Assembly: GCF_040436345.1 (NCBI RefSeq)
Contig: NC_133219.1
Location: 24,154,709 to 24,218,708, forward strand
DNA: 64,000 bases
From: Pagrus major
Lineage: Eukaryota > Chordata > Actinopteri > Spariformes > Sparidae
Direction of reading: 5' to 3'
Shown here: positions 26,001 through 41,000 of the stretch, one piece after another
Layout: each line of letters opens with the position of its first letter
Position numbering within the stretch: the stretch's first letter is position 1
The notes under the pieces: generated by a model
Database searches by the model: none
Seen by the model: only the letters and a program-made list of their open reading frames with translations
What the model was told of the DNA's origin: nothing
Position numbers and translations under genes: made by a program

Positions 26001-29000
26001 TCCCTTGACGTGCGTCTGTGCGGGCGTAGAAGCCGTACTTGTCTACTTCCGGTGGGAAAACATCAGTGACAGTGAAAATTAAACAAAGCAGCCATGACAC
26101 CAGGATGGCCATGATGATCTACATGCAAGAGAAAAGAAAACACTTGTCAGACTTTCACAATAAAGACAAAGTGAAATGTTGTTTATCTTGTACTATCTTA
26201 TCTTAATATATCATAGTAAGGGTGTGGGTACTTTGGGTCCCAGTTGGCAAAAACTTTTTTTTCACTGTGACTTAAAACTAATTATTTAAATTTTTAAGTA
26301 ACAAACTTTAACTCTTAGTGAAAATAAGCATATAAATGTTGCCCCATGTTGTCAGCTTCCAAGTCTCTGGCATGTTGGCGAAATCAAGTCCACTTTAACA
26401 ATTTTACTGTTAAAAGTGACCTATTAAAAGGCAAAAGAGCAATGGGAAGCCTTAAGAGGAGATATGTAAATATCAGACTGAGTACTTGTAATTGTGATGT
26501 GAACTTAAGCTTTTATTATTTCATATATCACCAGCAGAGGGCAGGAAAAGACTGATTTACACGCTGCACAGCAGCACACGAAGGGAAAACCTCTTAAGCT
26601 TCCAGGGAGAATGAGATTAGCTCTGTTGAATAATTTGTGAATCAGATGGGAGCACAGAGGCAGGGGTGCAGTTGTAAAGAAACAAAAGGTCAATTCATTA
26701 AAAGAGTGGAGAATATTTACTGAGAAAAAAGAAATCAAAAGTGGAGCCCAGACAAAAGGCTAAAAGCAGAGGTATGCATGAACCTTTATGAGAAGTTGTG
26801 AACTTACAGGAAACATTTTGAAGACCTGTAGCCTATAGAGAGTCCAGCCTTTCTTGGCTTTGTAGACTGGCAGAGGGAAGTGAACGTTTCTGGCATATTG
26901 AGAGAAGAGCAGCACCAAGAAGATAGTTCTGCAGACAGAAATGAGCATATTAATTCTTGTTATTTCTTTACACTGTACATTCTCCTGTGACAGACCTAAT
27001 TCTGTATGAACATGTTCCATTTTCTCACATCTACGTCTGACTTGGACCCCAGAGATGTTAGAGCCAATCAATTATCTTAACTGGCTCAGGAGAAGGAAAT
27101 CAGTGGCAATTACAGGCACATATCCTCTGTCCCTGTGGAGCGAGAGAAGAGGCCCTCCAGCTGCAGTGTAAACAGCCGTGACACAGCAGGAACTGATGTC
27201 ACGCTGCATGAATATCACAGCTTTGAAGTGGATCCACCCCAATGAGTTGATCTTTGGTATCTTCACAGTTTAAGCTTTTTGTGTATGAGACACGTGGCTG
27301 TGAGAAATACCGGTTTCCACTACAGAGATCAGTCTGAATCATGATCATCAGAACATACTGAACGTACAAAGTGACAAAAGAGAAGTGAATTTTAGGTTAC
27401 TTTAAAGAGGTTTTTGTTGACACATGAATATGCCTTTCTTTGCATGAGAGTCTATACTTACAGCATAGCAATGCCCCAGTGTTTCCCAGCCCTCTCTCCT
27501 GCAGCCTGGAAACCAGACAGGCCGATCAGGGTAATGGTGGGGGTGATGGTCAGAGGTCCAATGTACTTCAGCAGGATCCCGGGCAGACCCAGTGCTCCAA
27601 TACACACCTCGACCAGGGACGACACAATGATAGCCCCTTGGATCTGACAGAACAAACGTATTATAAAGACGGGAACAAAAAGGGTTTAATGACATGATGA
27701 GAAGAAATTATAAAAAAAATAAAATAAAATGAAGCATTACTATCAAATCAAACACTACCGCAGTTTTAAATTATGTCCTCTTAGAATCAACAACTCAAGC
27801 CCTTGAAGCACAGGTGCAGGCTCAGAGGGATACCATATGATTTTAATTAAACACTGAAGTCTAAATGAACACTTCCATTTCATTTCCTGCAGCATTTTGT
27901 AAAGGAAGCACCGCCTCGAAATTAATATTTTTTTATGAAATATAATGTGAGGTTAATTAACCTTCAGGCAAAATGAGCACTGACACTTAATCTCACAGCA
28001 TAGTTTACGCAGTTTATGAACGAGGTGATTGTTAGTATCTACACTGATCATGAGAAGAAATGTCAGATTCAGCTCAGCACTGATAAATTATATCTAAAGT
28101 TTGCTGTGCAGTAATTAATCAGCACCTATCACCACAAAATTGAATTCATAAATTAAAAATGAAAACTAAGGAACATTTTATTTGCATCATGGTTGGAGAT
28201 GAGGTTACACAAATACCAGTGTTCCGGTTTCCATTTGTTACTTCTGAGTGATAATTCTGTTTGTCTCGTCTTTATCTGTCTTCATGTTCTCTTCTGTCAC
28301 CTGTTATCACATGCACGTTCCTGCTGCCCTACGCCCATCGATTAAACAATTTGATTCCGTTTGATTGAGTTTAGTCTTGTTCACGCGTCACATAAAAAAA
28401 CAATTGCTCAACTGGCTTACGTAAATGGGAAAAGGTTAATACAAATTAACAACTGCTGTCACTGAAGACCAAGCCCCGCAGCCACAGACCGAGATGTTCC
28501 TATTTGCAAGCTAAAAAAAAAAAAAATCCTTATTCAACTGTAGTTGTGTAAAATATTAGGTAAGAAGTTATTCAAGTCAAGTTGCCTAACATCATACTGT
28601 ATGCAAGGACATGTTTTTAAAAAATACTGTTTGAACTTTCTAACAGGTCTACCCAGATTTGCTTTTCAAGCTTTCTTTTAAGTCTGTTTAAGTCTTTTAT
28701 TTATCTTTGTCTCACCTCTCGTATCCTGGGGTGCCAGATGTGCTCTGTGTGGAGGAGCTCTGTGCTGTTAAATACTGGAACTTCTGGTCATGGAAAAATA
28801 CAAGAGGTTAATTAGATCACTATGTGAATTATAGCTCTAGTTATTCATTTGGGGCATACAGAAATAAATCAGCTGATCCCATTTGGGGACACGTTTAATT
28901 CTCTGCCGTATTTGCTGTGACACTGACAGTGTTTGGAGTTAAAAAGTAAGTGAAGCTACAAGAACAGTTTTTTTCCACAATGTTATATCAGTTTCTGTAC

Positions 29001-32000
29001 TGAATTTAGGGATGTTACCTGTATTGTTACATTTCCATTTGTCCAGTGACAGGATGGCTCTGGCTGGTGCAAGAAAGGCAAAAGCGCTGGCCTGGAACAG
29101 AGGCAACCTAAGCAAAGGAAAAGCACTGTTAAGAAATGATGTTATGAATCTGTATAATCACATACATGTTCAATGGGGAGTGTTAAACTTAAGCAGCACG
29201 CAAGGGGATTATCTGTGTAGAACCACTGGGATGCTAGCACTTTAATTACAAGTCACCATTGTGGGATAGAGAGTTGATGCTATTCCTGCTAGTGAAGGGT
29301 GAGAATCCCTGGTGTTTTGTTGGGTAACCTAAGGTCAGGTATTCACAGGATGGGGTAATAATAATAGTTACTGCTGGCACAGATTTCCCTCCCTCCTTCC
29401 CTCCCTAATTTTCCTCCTCTTTCACTCAAGCCTTCGAGTTCATTCAAGCTCATAAACATGTTTTCTGTAATAATCATTTCTTTAAACGATTGAGACAATG
29501 GTCAAATCCCGCTCTACAGTATGGCTGGATTTGACAAATAACAACTGCAACAAGGGGTTATGACAGTAGAAGGTTATCATTCGATCTGGTTTGAGATTAA
29601 CAGAATAAATCAACTGTATTGACGTCGTACTGGTGAAAATGCCGACGACAGGAATAAAAGGCTATGAATAAGCCTGAGAAGGGACAGAGGACATCTATTT
29701 TATTCCAAAACGGGAAGTGAAACCATGAATAAGTTGTACACCTGTTTGTTTTGAGTTTCCCCTGCATTCCAGCTGTGACAGCATTAGCTGGTAATGTTTT
29801 CACCTTGTGAGTCCGTTTGTGTCATCACGGAAAAATGTGGTCTGGAGACACCTATTGCAACAGAAACTACTAAAAGTAGTTTTGAGTATTTTGTCAGGTG
29901 TATAGATTTCTTTCTTTCTGCAGTATGTGGACAGATTTAGTCATTGTGTAGCGTCAGGACTGTGGTAGACGCAGTCATGAAACCTTACAGGTGTTAAGCT
30001 GAGATCCAAAAGAAGGCCATGTCGAAGATGAGTTTGGTCCGACCCATGAGTACTCAAGCAATAATGTAGGAATGCCTATTGAGTAGTCGGTGCGTTGGAA
30101 TGTGAACATGTTGATGGATCTTGCGGTTGGTGTGATCTCATGCAAGATGATTTCTAGTATTTTGATTGAATTAACGTTATTGTTTAATCCAATTTATTCT
30201 ATTTGAATCACTGAAAAACAAAAGATTCAAGTGGAGTTAGTAGTCAGTAAGAGTCCAATTTGTGCAGCAACACATTTTGGGCACAATCGCACTTGTATTT
30301 GACCACCAATCAGATCACTAAAGCCTGCCTTTGACATTTTACTCTTCTCCCCTTCTCTGTTGTCATTCAGGGGAATTTCTCAGGAGACAGTAATCCACAG
30401 AGAGATAGTGGCTGTCACCTCAACTCAGTACTGCCTCAGAGAGTGTAGGCTGTTGGTGTGACAGGAAAGTTATTCATATTGAAGCCAAAACCAGACCGTG
30501 TCTGTTTGCGTTGGAGACAGAGGGAGAAAAAGTAAAAAAGAGAAAATGTCAACTTGGGAGCCATTGTCCTTTCAGAATTTTCTGGAGGCTACCCTGAACA
30601 GACAATGCTGCTGTTGTTGCTATGATAAAGCAAATAAGCCTTTTACATCAACAAGTCCCCCCTCTTATGGAATTCCGATACTAAATCTGTGGCTTACTCC
30701 TTTAACTCCTTTGTCTAGTTCCTGTGGTGAAGGTAAAGGCTTGACAAATTGATATAGATAGAAAAATAAAAAAATAATCCATTGCTTTTGCAGGTTACAG
30801 TATTTGAGATAGAGTTTCCTGACTTGCATGTTCCTTAATTGGACACTGGGGAAGTACACTAAACAACGTCTTTCTGCACTTCCCAATGAATGTTAAAGTA
30901 AGAAAAGAAAAAGAAAGGAGTAGATAGGACAGTGTTTGCACACCATTGTCATCAAGGCATCAGTCAAGGCCTTGGATTTTGTGTCAAATAGAACGGCGAG
31001 TATCTGTGACTGTCTGGGTTTGTCTGATGAGGTGATTTGGCAGGAGCGGCAGCGGTGGCGGCGGCAGCTGCTGTCCGGTAACAATAATGAAACACTCACT
31101 CACTCTGCCACAGCATGATGGAAAGATTAGATTTATTACAAAAATGGAAAGAACATCAGTGTTTGCCTCACTGAAATGCTCCTCCTTCATGAAAAAATTA
31201 TAACACCTCATATCAACATGACCTGGCTTTATTAAAACACAGATCCAAATGATAGGACAATGTCCATGGCCACGGGGAATGTCTCGTGTCAGTTTTTATT
31301 TAATTGGCGAATGAGGGTGGATGATATAACCCTCAGAGTCGAATCAGGTGAATCATTAGTTCACCACCTTTCTTTTCAAATATGTGTTTCATAACCAAGG
31401 AGATTAACAGGTTACAGGTACTGGATCAAAACATGTGAGGAAGAATGAGCCCTTTGAGGGCAGAGGAAGAGGAATGCGTAGAAGCAGCCAGCGGGGTAAC
31501 ATGAGTTGAAAAATGTGGATATGTATTCAAAAAACAACTGACTAAGGTGCCTTAGAGGATCTGAATGTAAAAAATTTTGGAGAAACGGGGTCATAGGAGC
31601 TCACATGTGCTTATACATGAAGCTTAAAGAAGGAACTTCCCTCCTTCAATCAGCTGCCAACAAAGATACGGCTGTGTGATTAATGACCGATTGAATATGC
31701 AGTGTAATTCACATTGCTTGTCTCAAATTAATGTGTTAAAAACAAGTTGCTCATTCCCTCTGGCTTTTAGTCAAACATCACATCATATCTTTGGTTTCTG
31801 GATTCTGATCAGATTCTATTCTCGTGTCTTAATTCAGAAAATATGTAACTCATTACTTTCTTTTCGTCTCAGTCGCATTGAACAACTGCAGTCACATGAA
31901 CGAAACAAGGAACTCTTAACCTTGACAAAAAAGGATGTGTAAGCACCCACTTACATGTGTGCAAACACACTTAACACACACACTGAGTAACATGAAGAGG

Positions 32001-35000
32001 AAGGATGGAGAAAGAGGAACTGCATGTGAAATATGGCCCTCATCTTTAAGTGATGCTTATAGATGAGAGGGAGATGGTGGAAAAAAGAGGAGGAATACAA
32101 GGAAGGAGGTGAGAGACAGAATACAATGTATGACCAATGAAAGAAATGTTTTTTGTGTGTTTGTACCTGCAGCCCAGTGTAGTCTGTAGCAGGGTGGTGA
32201 TCCCTACACAGAAGAAGATGGTCCCTATGAGCTGACTGGTGGCCCACTGATCGAATCCGACACACATTGCCTCAGCCAGGAGGAACGGCACGGCAATAGT
32301 TCCACTGAAACACGTCAAGTAGTGCTGCATAGACAAGAGGCAACATTTAAATGAATTTAGCACAAGAATACCACATGGGCCACAGAACAAGTGATTTAGC
32401 ACCACCACTTAGCCATAACTTAAGTTCTCTTCACAAAATGTGGTATATTATTGGACAACACAACAAGAACAAGCAAAAATACTTTGATTTTATAAAGTCA
32501 CATTTGACATCCTGCCATAAATCTTGAATGAATTATGCAACTGCGACCAAATTCACTGCTTGTGACACATGTTTACCAACTTTTGAAACTGAGTGATCAT
32601 GGAAAATTTTACAGCGTTTAACCTTTTGATGGCATCACTGGAAACAGCATGATTTTAAATGCATTCAAAATAGTTTTAAATCAACTGTTAACAGTCTGGC
32701 TCACTTACAATTAATTTCTGTACGAAGCCATACTTGTACTGTACTATACTATACTATACTATACTATACGTGGCTAGTTTGATGACTATATATATATATA
32801 TTTATATCTTTATTTCATAGTTATGGTTTGTAACATGCTGTGTATGTGCAGTTTCAGTAGTGGTTAAGTTACTGTTTCATTAGTAAGCTTGGACAATATT
32901 TGTGTTTGAAGCTAGATATTGTTGAATTATGAATTCATATAGTAATCAAGCATTATTCTGAACAGCTGACCTTGATTTCTTTTCATCTGTTATCAGACAA
33001 GTTTAAACTATTCTTTACCCGTCAGCCTTTGTTTATCTGTCCTGTACACGCAGATTTATATCCAGGTGTACACTGATATGTGTTGTTTTCTGAATGCTAC
33101 AATAACACATTTAAAGGATGGTACAGCCTTTGAAGTGGTCTGTGCTCACTAAGTCCTATTTTTTAGTTTGGTTTCTTTCCTTTATTTCACTGATTTATAA
33201 GATCTCCTAGGTAAAATATGAGACAGAGGGAGATGACAGAGGACAAAAGTCCAGTTTCAGACACAAACACATTGTGGTCACATGAGGACATCGCACGATC
33301 AGATAATAAATACTGCACTGACATGACCAGTACATTCACAGTAAAAGATTTTACACACCCTGATTAGTCAAGATGTGTCAGTACATATTTCCAGTGTAAA
33401 CACATCCATCAGTTTTCAGGTAAAGAAAGTATACTGATGACTGATAAAGTCTAGGTAAGCCATGCAGCTTTGTGAAGGACAAAATACAGTTCAGATTGTA
33501 GATTTACCTGCATGCCTAAAAACACACACAGGTACCAGGGTGGGGTGTCCTCAATGGTATAGATCATATCCATCCTCCTTGCGTCTGTACTATCTGTGCT
33601 GTCCAACGTCTCAGACATTGAGCTCTACACACACAAAGAAACAGATTAAATTGTAATGGTTACCTTGCATTTGTAAAGGGTGGAAAGAATGTTTTCTGTA
33701 CAGTAAAATAACAGCCACGCCCAATCATAAAGAAATGCTGATGAGAAAACAGCATGTCTAAGCAGAGGCCTATATGATTAAAGTTCTTATGAAAGAAAAA
33801 TGCACAGTCATGGTGACAAAATACAAAAATACATGGCCACAGTTTGATGAGCCAGACTCTGATTTCTGCTCCACATGTCATTTCCTTTGTTAGTTGCAGT
33901 GGAAGTAAGTTTCTGTTACTGGTATGTGGTTAAGTAGTGAAGCATGCTTACTAAATCAAACTGAGTTTTCCAACTTGTGATATTATTTATGGTTGGTTTC
34001 CTTTTCCATTTTGAACTTTCATGTTTTTCAAGATGTTTAGCAATTACCAGCTTTGTTTTGTGTATTTATTTTCAACTTATAGAACAAATATATACATAGA
34101 AAACTCCTCATGTTATGTTCACACTACCAGCGACCAAGTTACAAAACAGCCAAGTGTGGGTACCCAGACTGTTGCAAAGTCATTGTTAAAAGCTTTGTTT
34201 CGTTTCCGTGTAGCCCATTACACAGCAACAAGCGTTGGGTTTCAGTTTGTGGCTTCATATCGCTGGCTTCCTTTGAAAATTAATTGGTCTGTTGCTTTGT
34301 CAGTTGGAGTTTTTACACGCCATCACTGTTGACTGTTCGCTCTCCTCACAGCTGGATCAGAGCTGTATTAAGTTACTGCTCATGCAAACCGAATATTTCC
34401 TGCTGTTACTTCTTCACATTAAAACCATTTAATTAGCAAAATGCAGGGTGATTTTATTGTGGAGCAGCCACAGGAAAGGAAATGTGTTTATCATTAAAGT
34501 TAGCACTGAGCACGATCATTAATCAAAAATGCATCAACAAAACAACACAGCTGCATGATATCAGATAGAGGATTTAACTATTTCTAACTGACTTCTGTAA
34601 TAACAAAATGTGCATGTTTGTTTGGTTGCACTTTAAACAGATAGACCAGCTGCTGCTCAAGGAGTATGTGCTGTAGTATTAAACCGCACTTGTTGTTTCT
34701 ACGGCAACCGTGGGTATATTTACTGGGTCATAAATCTTTAGGATTACAATTTAAATTATATAGAGGAAAAGGAAAGTCAGCGAAACTGTTATTTGGACTG
34801 ATTATGATGAGTAAGCTTTTTTAACCATGTGACTGTGTCAGTCTGCTTAAATAGAGACTTATGTGGGAGGGAAGGAACTAGCAATTTTGTTGACATAAGG
34901 ATTGTGTTTCACTTCTTTTTTTTTGAGTTACCTTTTCTGCTCTTTGATTTTCTTTAGTGTAGATGGCCATCAGCTCTGTGTTCTCAGTATCCTGGTCTCC

Positions 35001-38000
35001 ATTGGCAGCACCCACTCCATTTACCACCACCTAAACACACACAACCACACACAAACACACATGTTGTCCTTTATTCTTTCATAAGGCAGTAAGAGGTAGT
35101 GCACACGTTTTTAAGCTGTACACTAAATTATAGATCAATGCTGGTGTTGACACTGACATTTCTCACCAACTTCATAAAAATCTGCATTTTAATGGGTTGT
35201 TAAATGGCTAAACATGCCATCTACCATTTTAAAATCATCCTGAACCTTGCAAGCCAAATGATAACACAGAGTCAACTGTTTGGGACTTCTCAATGTCTTA
35301 TATAAAAAAAGAATGTTAACAACCTCTAATCAGAGGTGGGTGGCCACCGCTCAACGCCCCCCACCCCCCTCCTGGAGTCGTAGTCTGTGAAACTGCGGTA
35401 ACTTTCAAATACATGCTGATCGAGGCGCATTGTTCACAGCAGTTAACGCTATTTCTTGCAAACTCTTTACCTAGTATTTTTCAGTTTTGATTGTTGTCCT
35501 GTGCAGTCCTCAGCTGAATGTTTTAAGTGGGTGTGTATTTACTCTTTAAGTACAGTTTGCATAAGACAGCAGATTGAGGATAATGCACAGAGCTTGTACA
35601 TATTGTTAGCTGGCTGACAAACTGCAAAAAAAAAGACAAGCGAGGTGAACTTGGGTGAACGCTTGTGTAAGTCAGTCAATCAATTTGATTTTTATTTGTA
35701 TAGCAAGTAACTTAAAGTGCATCACACAATGAAAACAACGATTCACACTAATCTCCCAGCAGCCAACACGCCTCCCATCCTCCATAGTATTCCCCTAAAG
35801 ACTACATACTTTTGAATGTTTCTCATGCCCGAGGGACAAAATGCAGAGCCTGAAGCATGCAAACGTACTTATCCATCAACAGCCGCCATTTGAATTTACT
35901 CAAGTGTTTTCCAACTGTAAAAATACTCTGCTGCGTCTGCATGCTGAGGGCTCCAGGGTAAACACTGAGCAGCAGAGTTTCTGTACATGTAAAAGGAGTT
36001 TATAAAATGTTGGACATTAATGTTTATAATCCAAAAATTAAAACATGGTCATTAACATCTCTTGTATATTTCCTTCCTTTGTGTTCAACTGAACTAGTTC
36101 CTAATACCAGTATGGGGAACAGGGGAAGGGCACTGGAACAAGCTGGTAATAAAATGCAAACATTATCAACTTATAATGTTGATATGGTTGATTTGGTGGA
36201 CTAGTTTTTCTGGAGACAATGTGAATGCAGGTTTTGTGGATTTTTTATCCGGTTTTCATCTCTACCAACTGCTTAGGGGAATCTCTTACTCTTTAACTGC
36301 TACATGCTTCTATAATGTAGTGGAGTACAAGAATAAAAATCTAAATAAATCCAATAATATAATCAATTTTCCATTACTTATCCGGGGACCGGGATGCGGT
36401 AGGAGCAGATTAAGGAAGTTGTTTGTTGCCATTTTGCCTTTTGATGCACATGAAGCTTTGGCTTGGTAGCAAGTGGACAAACAAAGGAAGTGGACATACT
36501 GAGAAGCAGCAGCATGTACCAACTGGCCATGAAGTTTACAGTTTGTGTATGTACTCAAAGTGAGTGATGGGGTGGAGAAGTAATTATAAGGGTGGTGCAT
36601 ATTGACCAAAAATTTTCTTTTCAGTTGTTCATTACGTGTCTTTCCTTGGGCATGTTCTAACTCCTCTGTGGTTTTGTATCCATGTGAACATTTTATAACA
36701 TTAACAAAGGTCATTAACCACAGTCGCATACCGGAATAGGGTAGAAATCTGCTCCATGTTTGGTCTCCTCTTCATATTTTCCTCCTTCGCTGTTGCTGTC
36801 CAACGACTTAGAGGTGGTATTCTTCCCCACACCCATCCTTGTGTCTTCGATGTCCAGCTCCTCCTCCTTCTCCTCTTCCTCTGTCCCTCCTCTGTCTCGC
36901 TCCGGTGTGAACACTGCAGATGAATCCTTCAGTCCGATTACATCGTCCAGGACGGCCTCACCTGCTTGGATAAAGAGACAGATAAACAGAGAGATTAATA
37001 TCTTAATTTCTAACTTCAATTGTTCTACTATCCTAAGGTCATTGTGAAGTTCTGATCACATCAGACAGCCAGGGATGCTGCCAGGCCCTACTTCATGTTG
37101 ATAAGAAACTTTACTTATCTCAGGTCTCTTGTTGTTTTGTTTTGTTTTTGTCTCGTCTGTTCTGGAAAACAAAATATATCTACTCTAACATTCATGAAGT
37201 AAAAAAAGAAATCAACATGCCCGTTACAACTTAACAAATGTCAAGATTTAGCTCCCTCGATTTTGATTTTAAAATAATTCTCAATTTCTAAATTAAAAGG
37301 ATGTGCTGGATTTCTTTGTCTTAAGAGAACTGAGAATCTTAGTGTCTCGGAAGCAAAATTAATCATCTAAAGACCTTGGACATAAAGGCCTTTAACCAAT
37401 TATCAAGACATAATGAGTTGCCTTTAGGAGAACTCCTCCTACACTTTGATTAATAATCCATCTGACCGACATGCTTGACACAAGAAGAGAGTAGAAAGCA
37501 AATAGAGGCAAGATTATGCAAGAACAGAAAAAAATAAATAAAAAAGAGTCAAATATGGAACGTTTGACAGAGAGGAGGAACAGAATGATGAGACAGTTGA
37601 GAGATGACATAAAAGGTGCTTGGGGTAGAGAGAGGGATGTCAGTTTGTCTGTGCAGGGATGGTGCTGTCTAATTTCTGGTCATTGTCTTTATCACTGTCA
37701 CTCACTGACAGTAATGGAATCAAAAGTAAGAGCAAGGTTGTAAAGATCACTCATTTACCTGCCAAACCCAATAAAAGACACAACAACATGTCAACTGTCA
37801 GTAAATCAGGTTTTTCTGCATCTATTCTTCTCTGAAACAAACTGCTTGGAAGTATTTCCCTTCATGGGAGTACTATTGGTTTGGTGTACAATACATAGAA
37901 AGAATAAATATCCTCTACATAAGACAGCTACATGGTGGATAAATTCAGTATTGGGCATCAGGGAACCATGATATCTCAGGTGACATCTCCGACACCACTG

Positions 38001-41000
38001 TCTGGAATTGATAGAATTGAAAAGATGTTTTCACATTTCAAAATAACAGTACTTTGGTCTTTTAACAACATCATCTTCTTGTTGTTGTGTATCATACACA
38101 CCAATATTGCACTAGATCTTCAGGGTCAACTGATAGGTTCATCCAAGAAGTAGTGTTGAAACACAAGGACATGATGGATGATGGATCACTGAGGAAATAC
38201 CTTCAAATGCTGAACTAAGCCTCCAAATACATAGTCTTACAGATGAGTGAAGAGTGAACTTGTCAAAAAGCCAATAAGGGTCCCCTTTCATTCGTCTCAT
38301 TGGATTCTGATGCATCATTTCATTCATCAGAAACAAAGTTACCAAACAAACTCTGTACGTTTTTGATAGAAAAACATTGGTTATGTATTACATCACGTTT
38401 GTTTGTTGTTTTATTTGCCCCCCTTTTTCATTATATGGCTGACGGTAGGAGTGTGACTTTGTCCGATTTCATAAACTGATGATTTGCCATTTTCTGTTTA
38501 TGACTTTGAATTAAAATTAAATCAATAAATAAATGAAAATTGTCAATGACAGCAGTATGTTTAAATTCACACATTTTGAAAGACAAATGGTTTTGAGACA
38601 GATTTCTAAATGTAAAATAGAAATCTAAAAATGTATAGTCAGTTTGAGCCTGACTCTTGATCTTTAGTTTCTTCTTCAGCTGCTGCCACCTGCATTATAT
38701 CCCCTATCAGGTTACAGCTGAATAAATATGAGTTATTTAAATATCAAATGTAACATACAGTAGGATTCCAGCACTTTATCATCCATTAAGGAAATTCAAG
38801 GCTAAATGATGAATGCGTGGACTATGCTGATTGTTAACTTATTGACTCTTCTCTACATTCACAGGTCACATCAGCATGCCTTCATATTTCTAGCTCCACT
38901 GAATTAGAATGCAGGCGCTGCTCTTTATCTACCCATTATCATGGCTGATCTAAATACCTGAGCACCATTGATGATGGCTTTTTTTCCATTCCCCACACAC
39001 GCTCTTAGCTCAGAGTGAACATACTCAAACTTGATTTAACATATTCTGATCAGCTGTTCTGGATCTGAAAACTGAGTTTCCCATCTCAGGGTTAGACAAC
39101 CCAGAGTTCAAGTTTAAACTTAAGAGTTTGATGAACCTACTTTCTGAAACAGGCCCATGATGGCTTGGAGCCTGAAAACACTGACCATAAAAACACAAAC
39201 GGCCAGTTTGAGTCCAGCTAGGAAGTACTTTTTTTACTACCCCCCCTAGATTTTAAGTAAAATGCAATGATGCAAGAAGAAAAACTACAAAATAAGTGCA
39301 TCTGAAACTCCATGGTTTAAATGCAAGAATGTCAGATTAGCACCACCTGTACTGTGCCTTGCCACCACCCTCTATGGCACATTTCCTTCACAAAAGTTTT
39401 TTAAAATGTTATCCCAAAATATCCTTTCCCACCCAGCCAGTCTGCCTGCCTGCTTGCAGTGTAAAAATGTTGGGATAGGTGTAATACCTAGTTGACACAT
39501 CCCATCACTCCTGTCAAGCTGGGCGGCTGGGAGCATCTGTGTGGAAGGGGCAAGAGAGAGAGGGAAAGGAGGAGACAGAAAAAGAAGTGGAAGAGAGGAA
39601 AGAGAAGAAGAGACGGGGGGAGGAGGCAGAGAAGAGAGAGGCAGAAGGGTCGAGGATAAGGAGGAGGAGGGAGGTGAGACATAAGTTAATTTGACAGACA
39701 GCATTCAATCACAAGCAAAAAGTTAGTGTGTAGTGTGACTGGTGTGTTGATTGTAATTCAGATTCCCAGGTGAAATGTGGCTTTAGGAAGGCAGTAGAAG
39801 TGAACTGTGTTGCAATGAAGTATTCCACCTATAGAGGGTGCATGTAGGTAGAGGAGAAAAATTAAGCCAGTCCACCCGTAGGTGTAGCAAGCCAAGGTAA
39901 ACCTTATATAAGGAAAGTTAGCGTTATGGATGACCACTGCATTATTGTTGTAAAACCACAGTTACTCTCTCAGTCATGATCAAAAATCAAATCACCCCAA
40001 AACCAAAAATACATATTTTACCTCTCACCTGTAAAGTTACTTATCAATCTTGATTGTTTTGGTGTGAGTTTTGGAGAAATCAGCTGTCAAGATGTCTGCC
40101 TTCTCTCAAATATAGAACCAGATGGCACTGTGCTCGTGGTGTTAAGTGTCAAACAGCAATGTCTCTCGCCAGAAATCATGACCTGGTTACTCAAGATAAT
40201 CCTCAGAACTTGTTGTAGAACTATGTCATGAAGGAACCATTTTCTTTCTGTTGATTGTCTTGAGTATCCAGGTGATGATTTCTAGAAAGAGACATTACTG
40301 TTGAGTTTTTCAAATGTATTTTTGGCACTTTGAGTACCACAAGCAGAGTACCATCTGGTTCTTTATTTGAGAGAAGGCAGATATCTCTATGGCTGATCTC
40401 TCAAACAATCAAGATGAATAAATGCATTACAGGTAAGAGGAAAAAATGTGCATTTTTGATTGTGGGATGATCACTTAAATATTTAAAAAAGAGCCTTTAG
40501 CAAGTTGTGAAATTAACTTGATACAATCTAATTTCCTGAACTGAAGTAACAAATTCATAAATTGCAATGTGAAGCCATTTTTCACCAACCAGACTTCTAT
40601 TAATTAAAACCCCTATACTTATTTTAGAGTAATGCAAAATATTCCAGTATCTTATTGTTTAAAGCTTTAGCCACCATTCTCCACATAGGCAACAAGCACA
40701 CAGCACTATCACTAAAAGGAAATGCACTTAGCAAGAAACACATGATTGTACAAGTTTTTATGCCAGGGACTCAAGCTTAATACATCTGAGCGTCACAGGT
40801 CAGACTTCTCCCTCCTAAGACGGCCAAACATTTTAAAAGCTGACCAACTCATATTACCCCCCTGCACCACTGATACTTGCATGTTTACTGCCCTGCATGT
40901 TTAGAAAAGTAATGCTCCTTTAGATTTTTACTGAAGCTTCCACATTAAACTCCACAACCTAGGCAGTTGTCCATCTCTCTTGAAACCAACTGTTCTCCAG

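Noticed and set aside
36310..36729. 139-codon minus-strand frame
   Set aside because: It starts inside the slc23a2 exon at 36732 read past its donor, runs through repeat-derived intron sequence, and has no family features.
39372..39708. Three overlapping Ser/Pro/Leu-rich open frames on the minus strand
   Set aside because: They translate a purine-rich low-complexity tract in three frames. None has family features or splice context.
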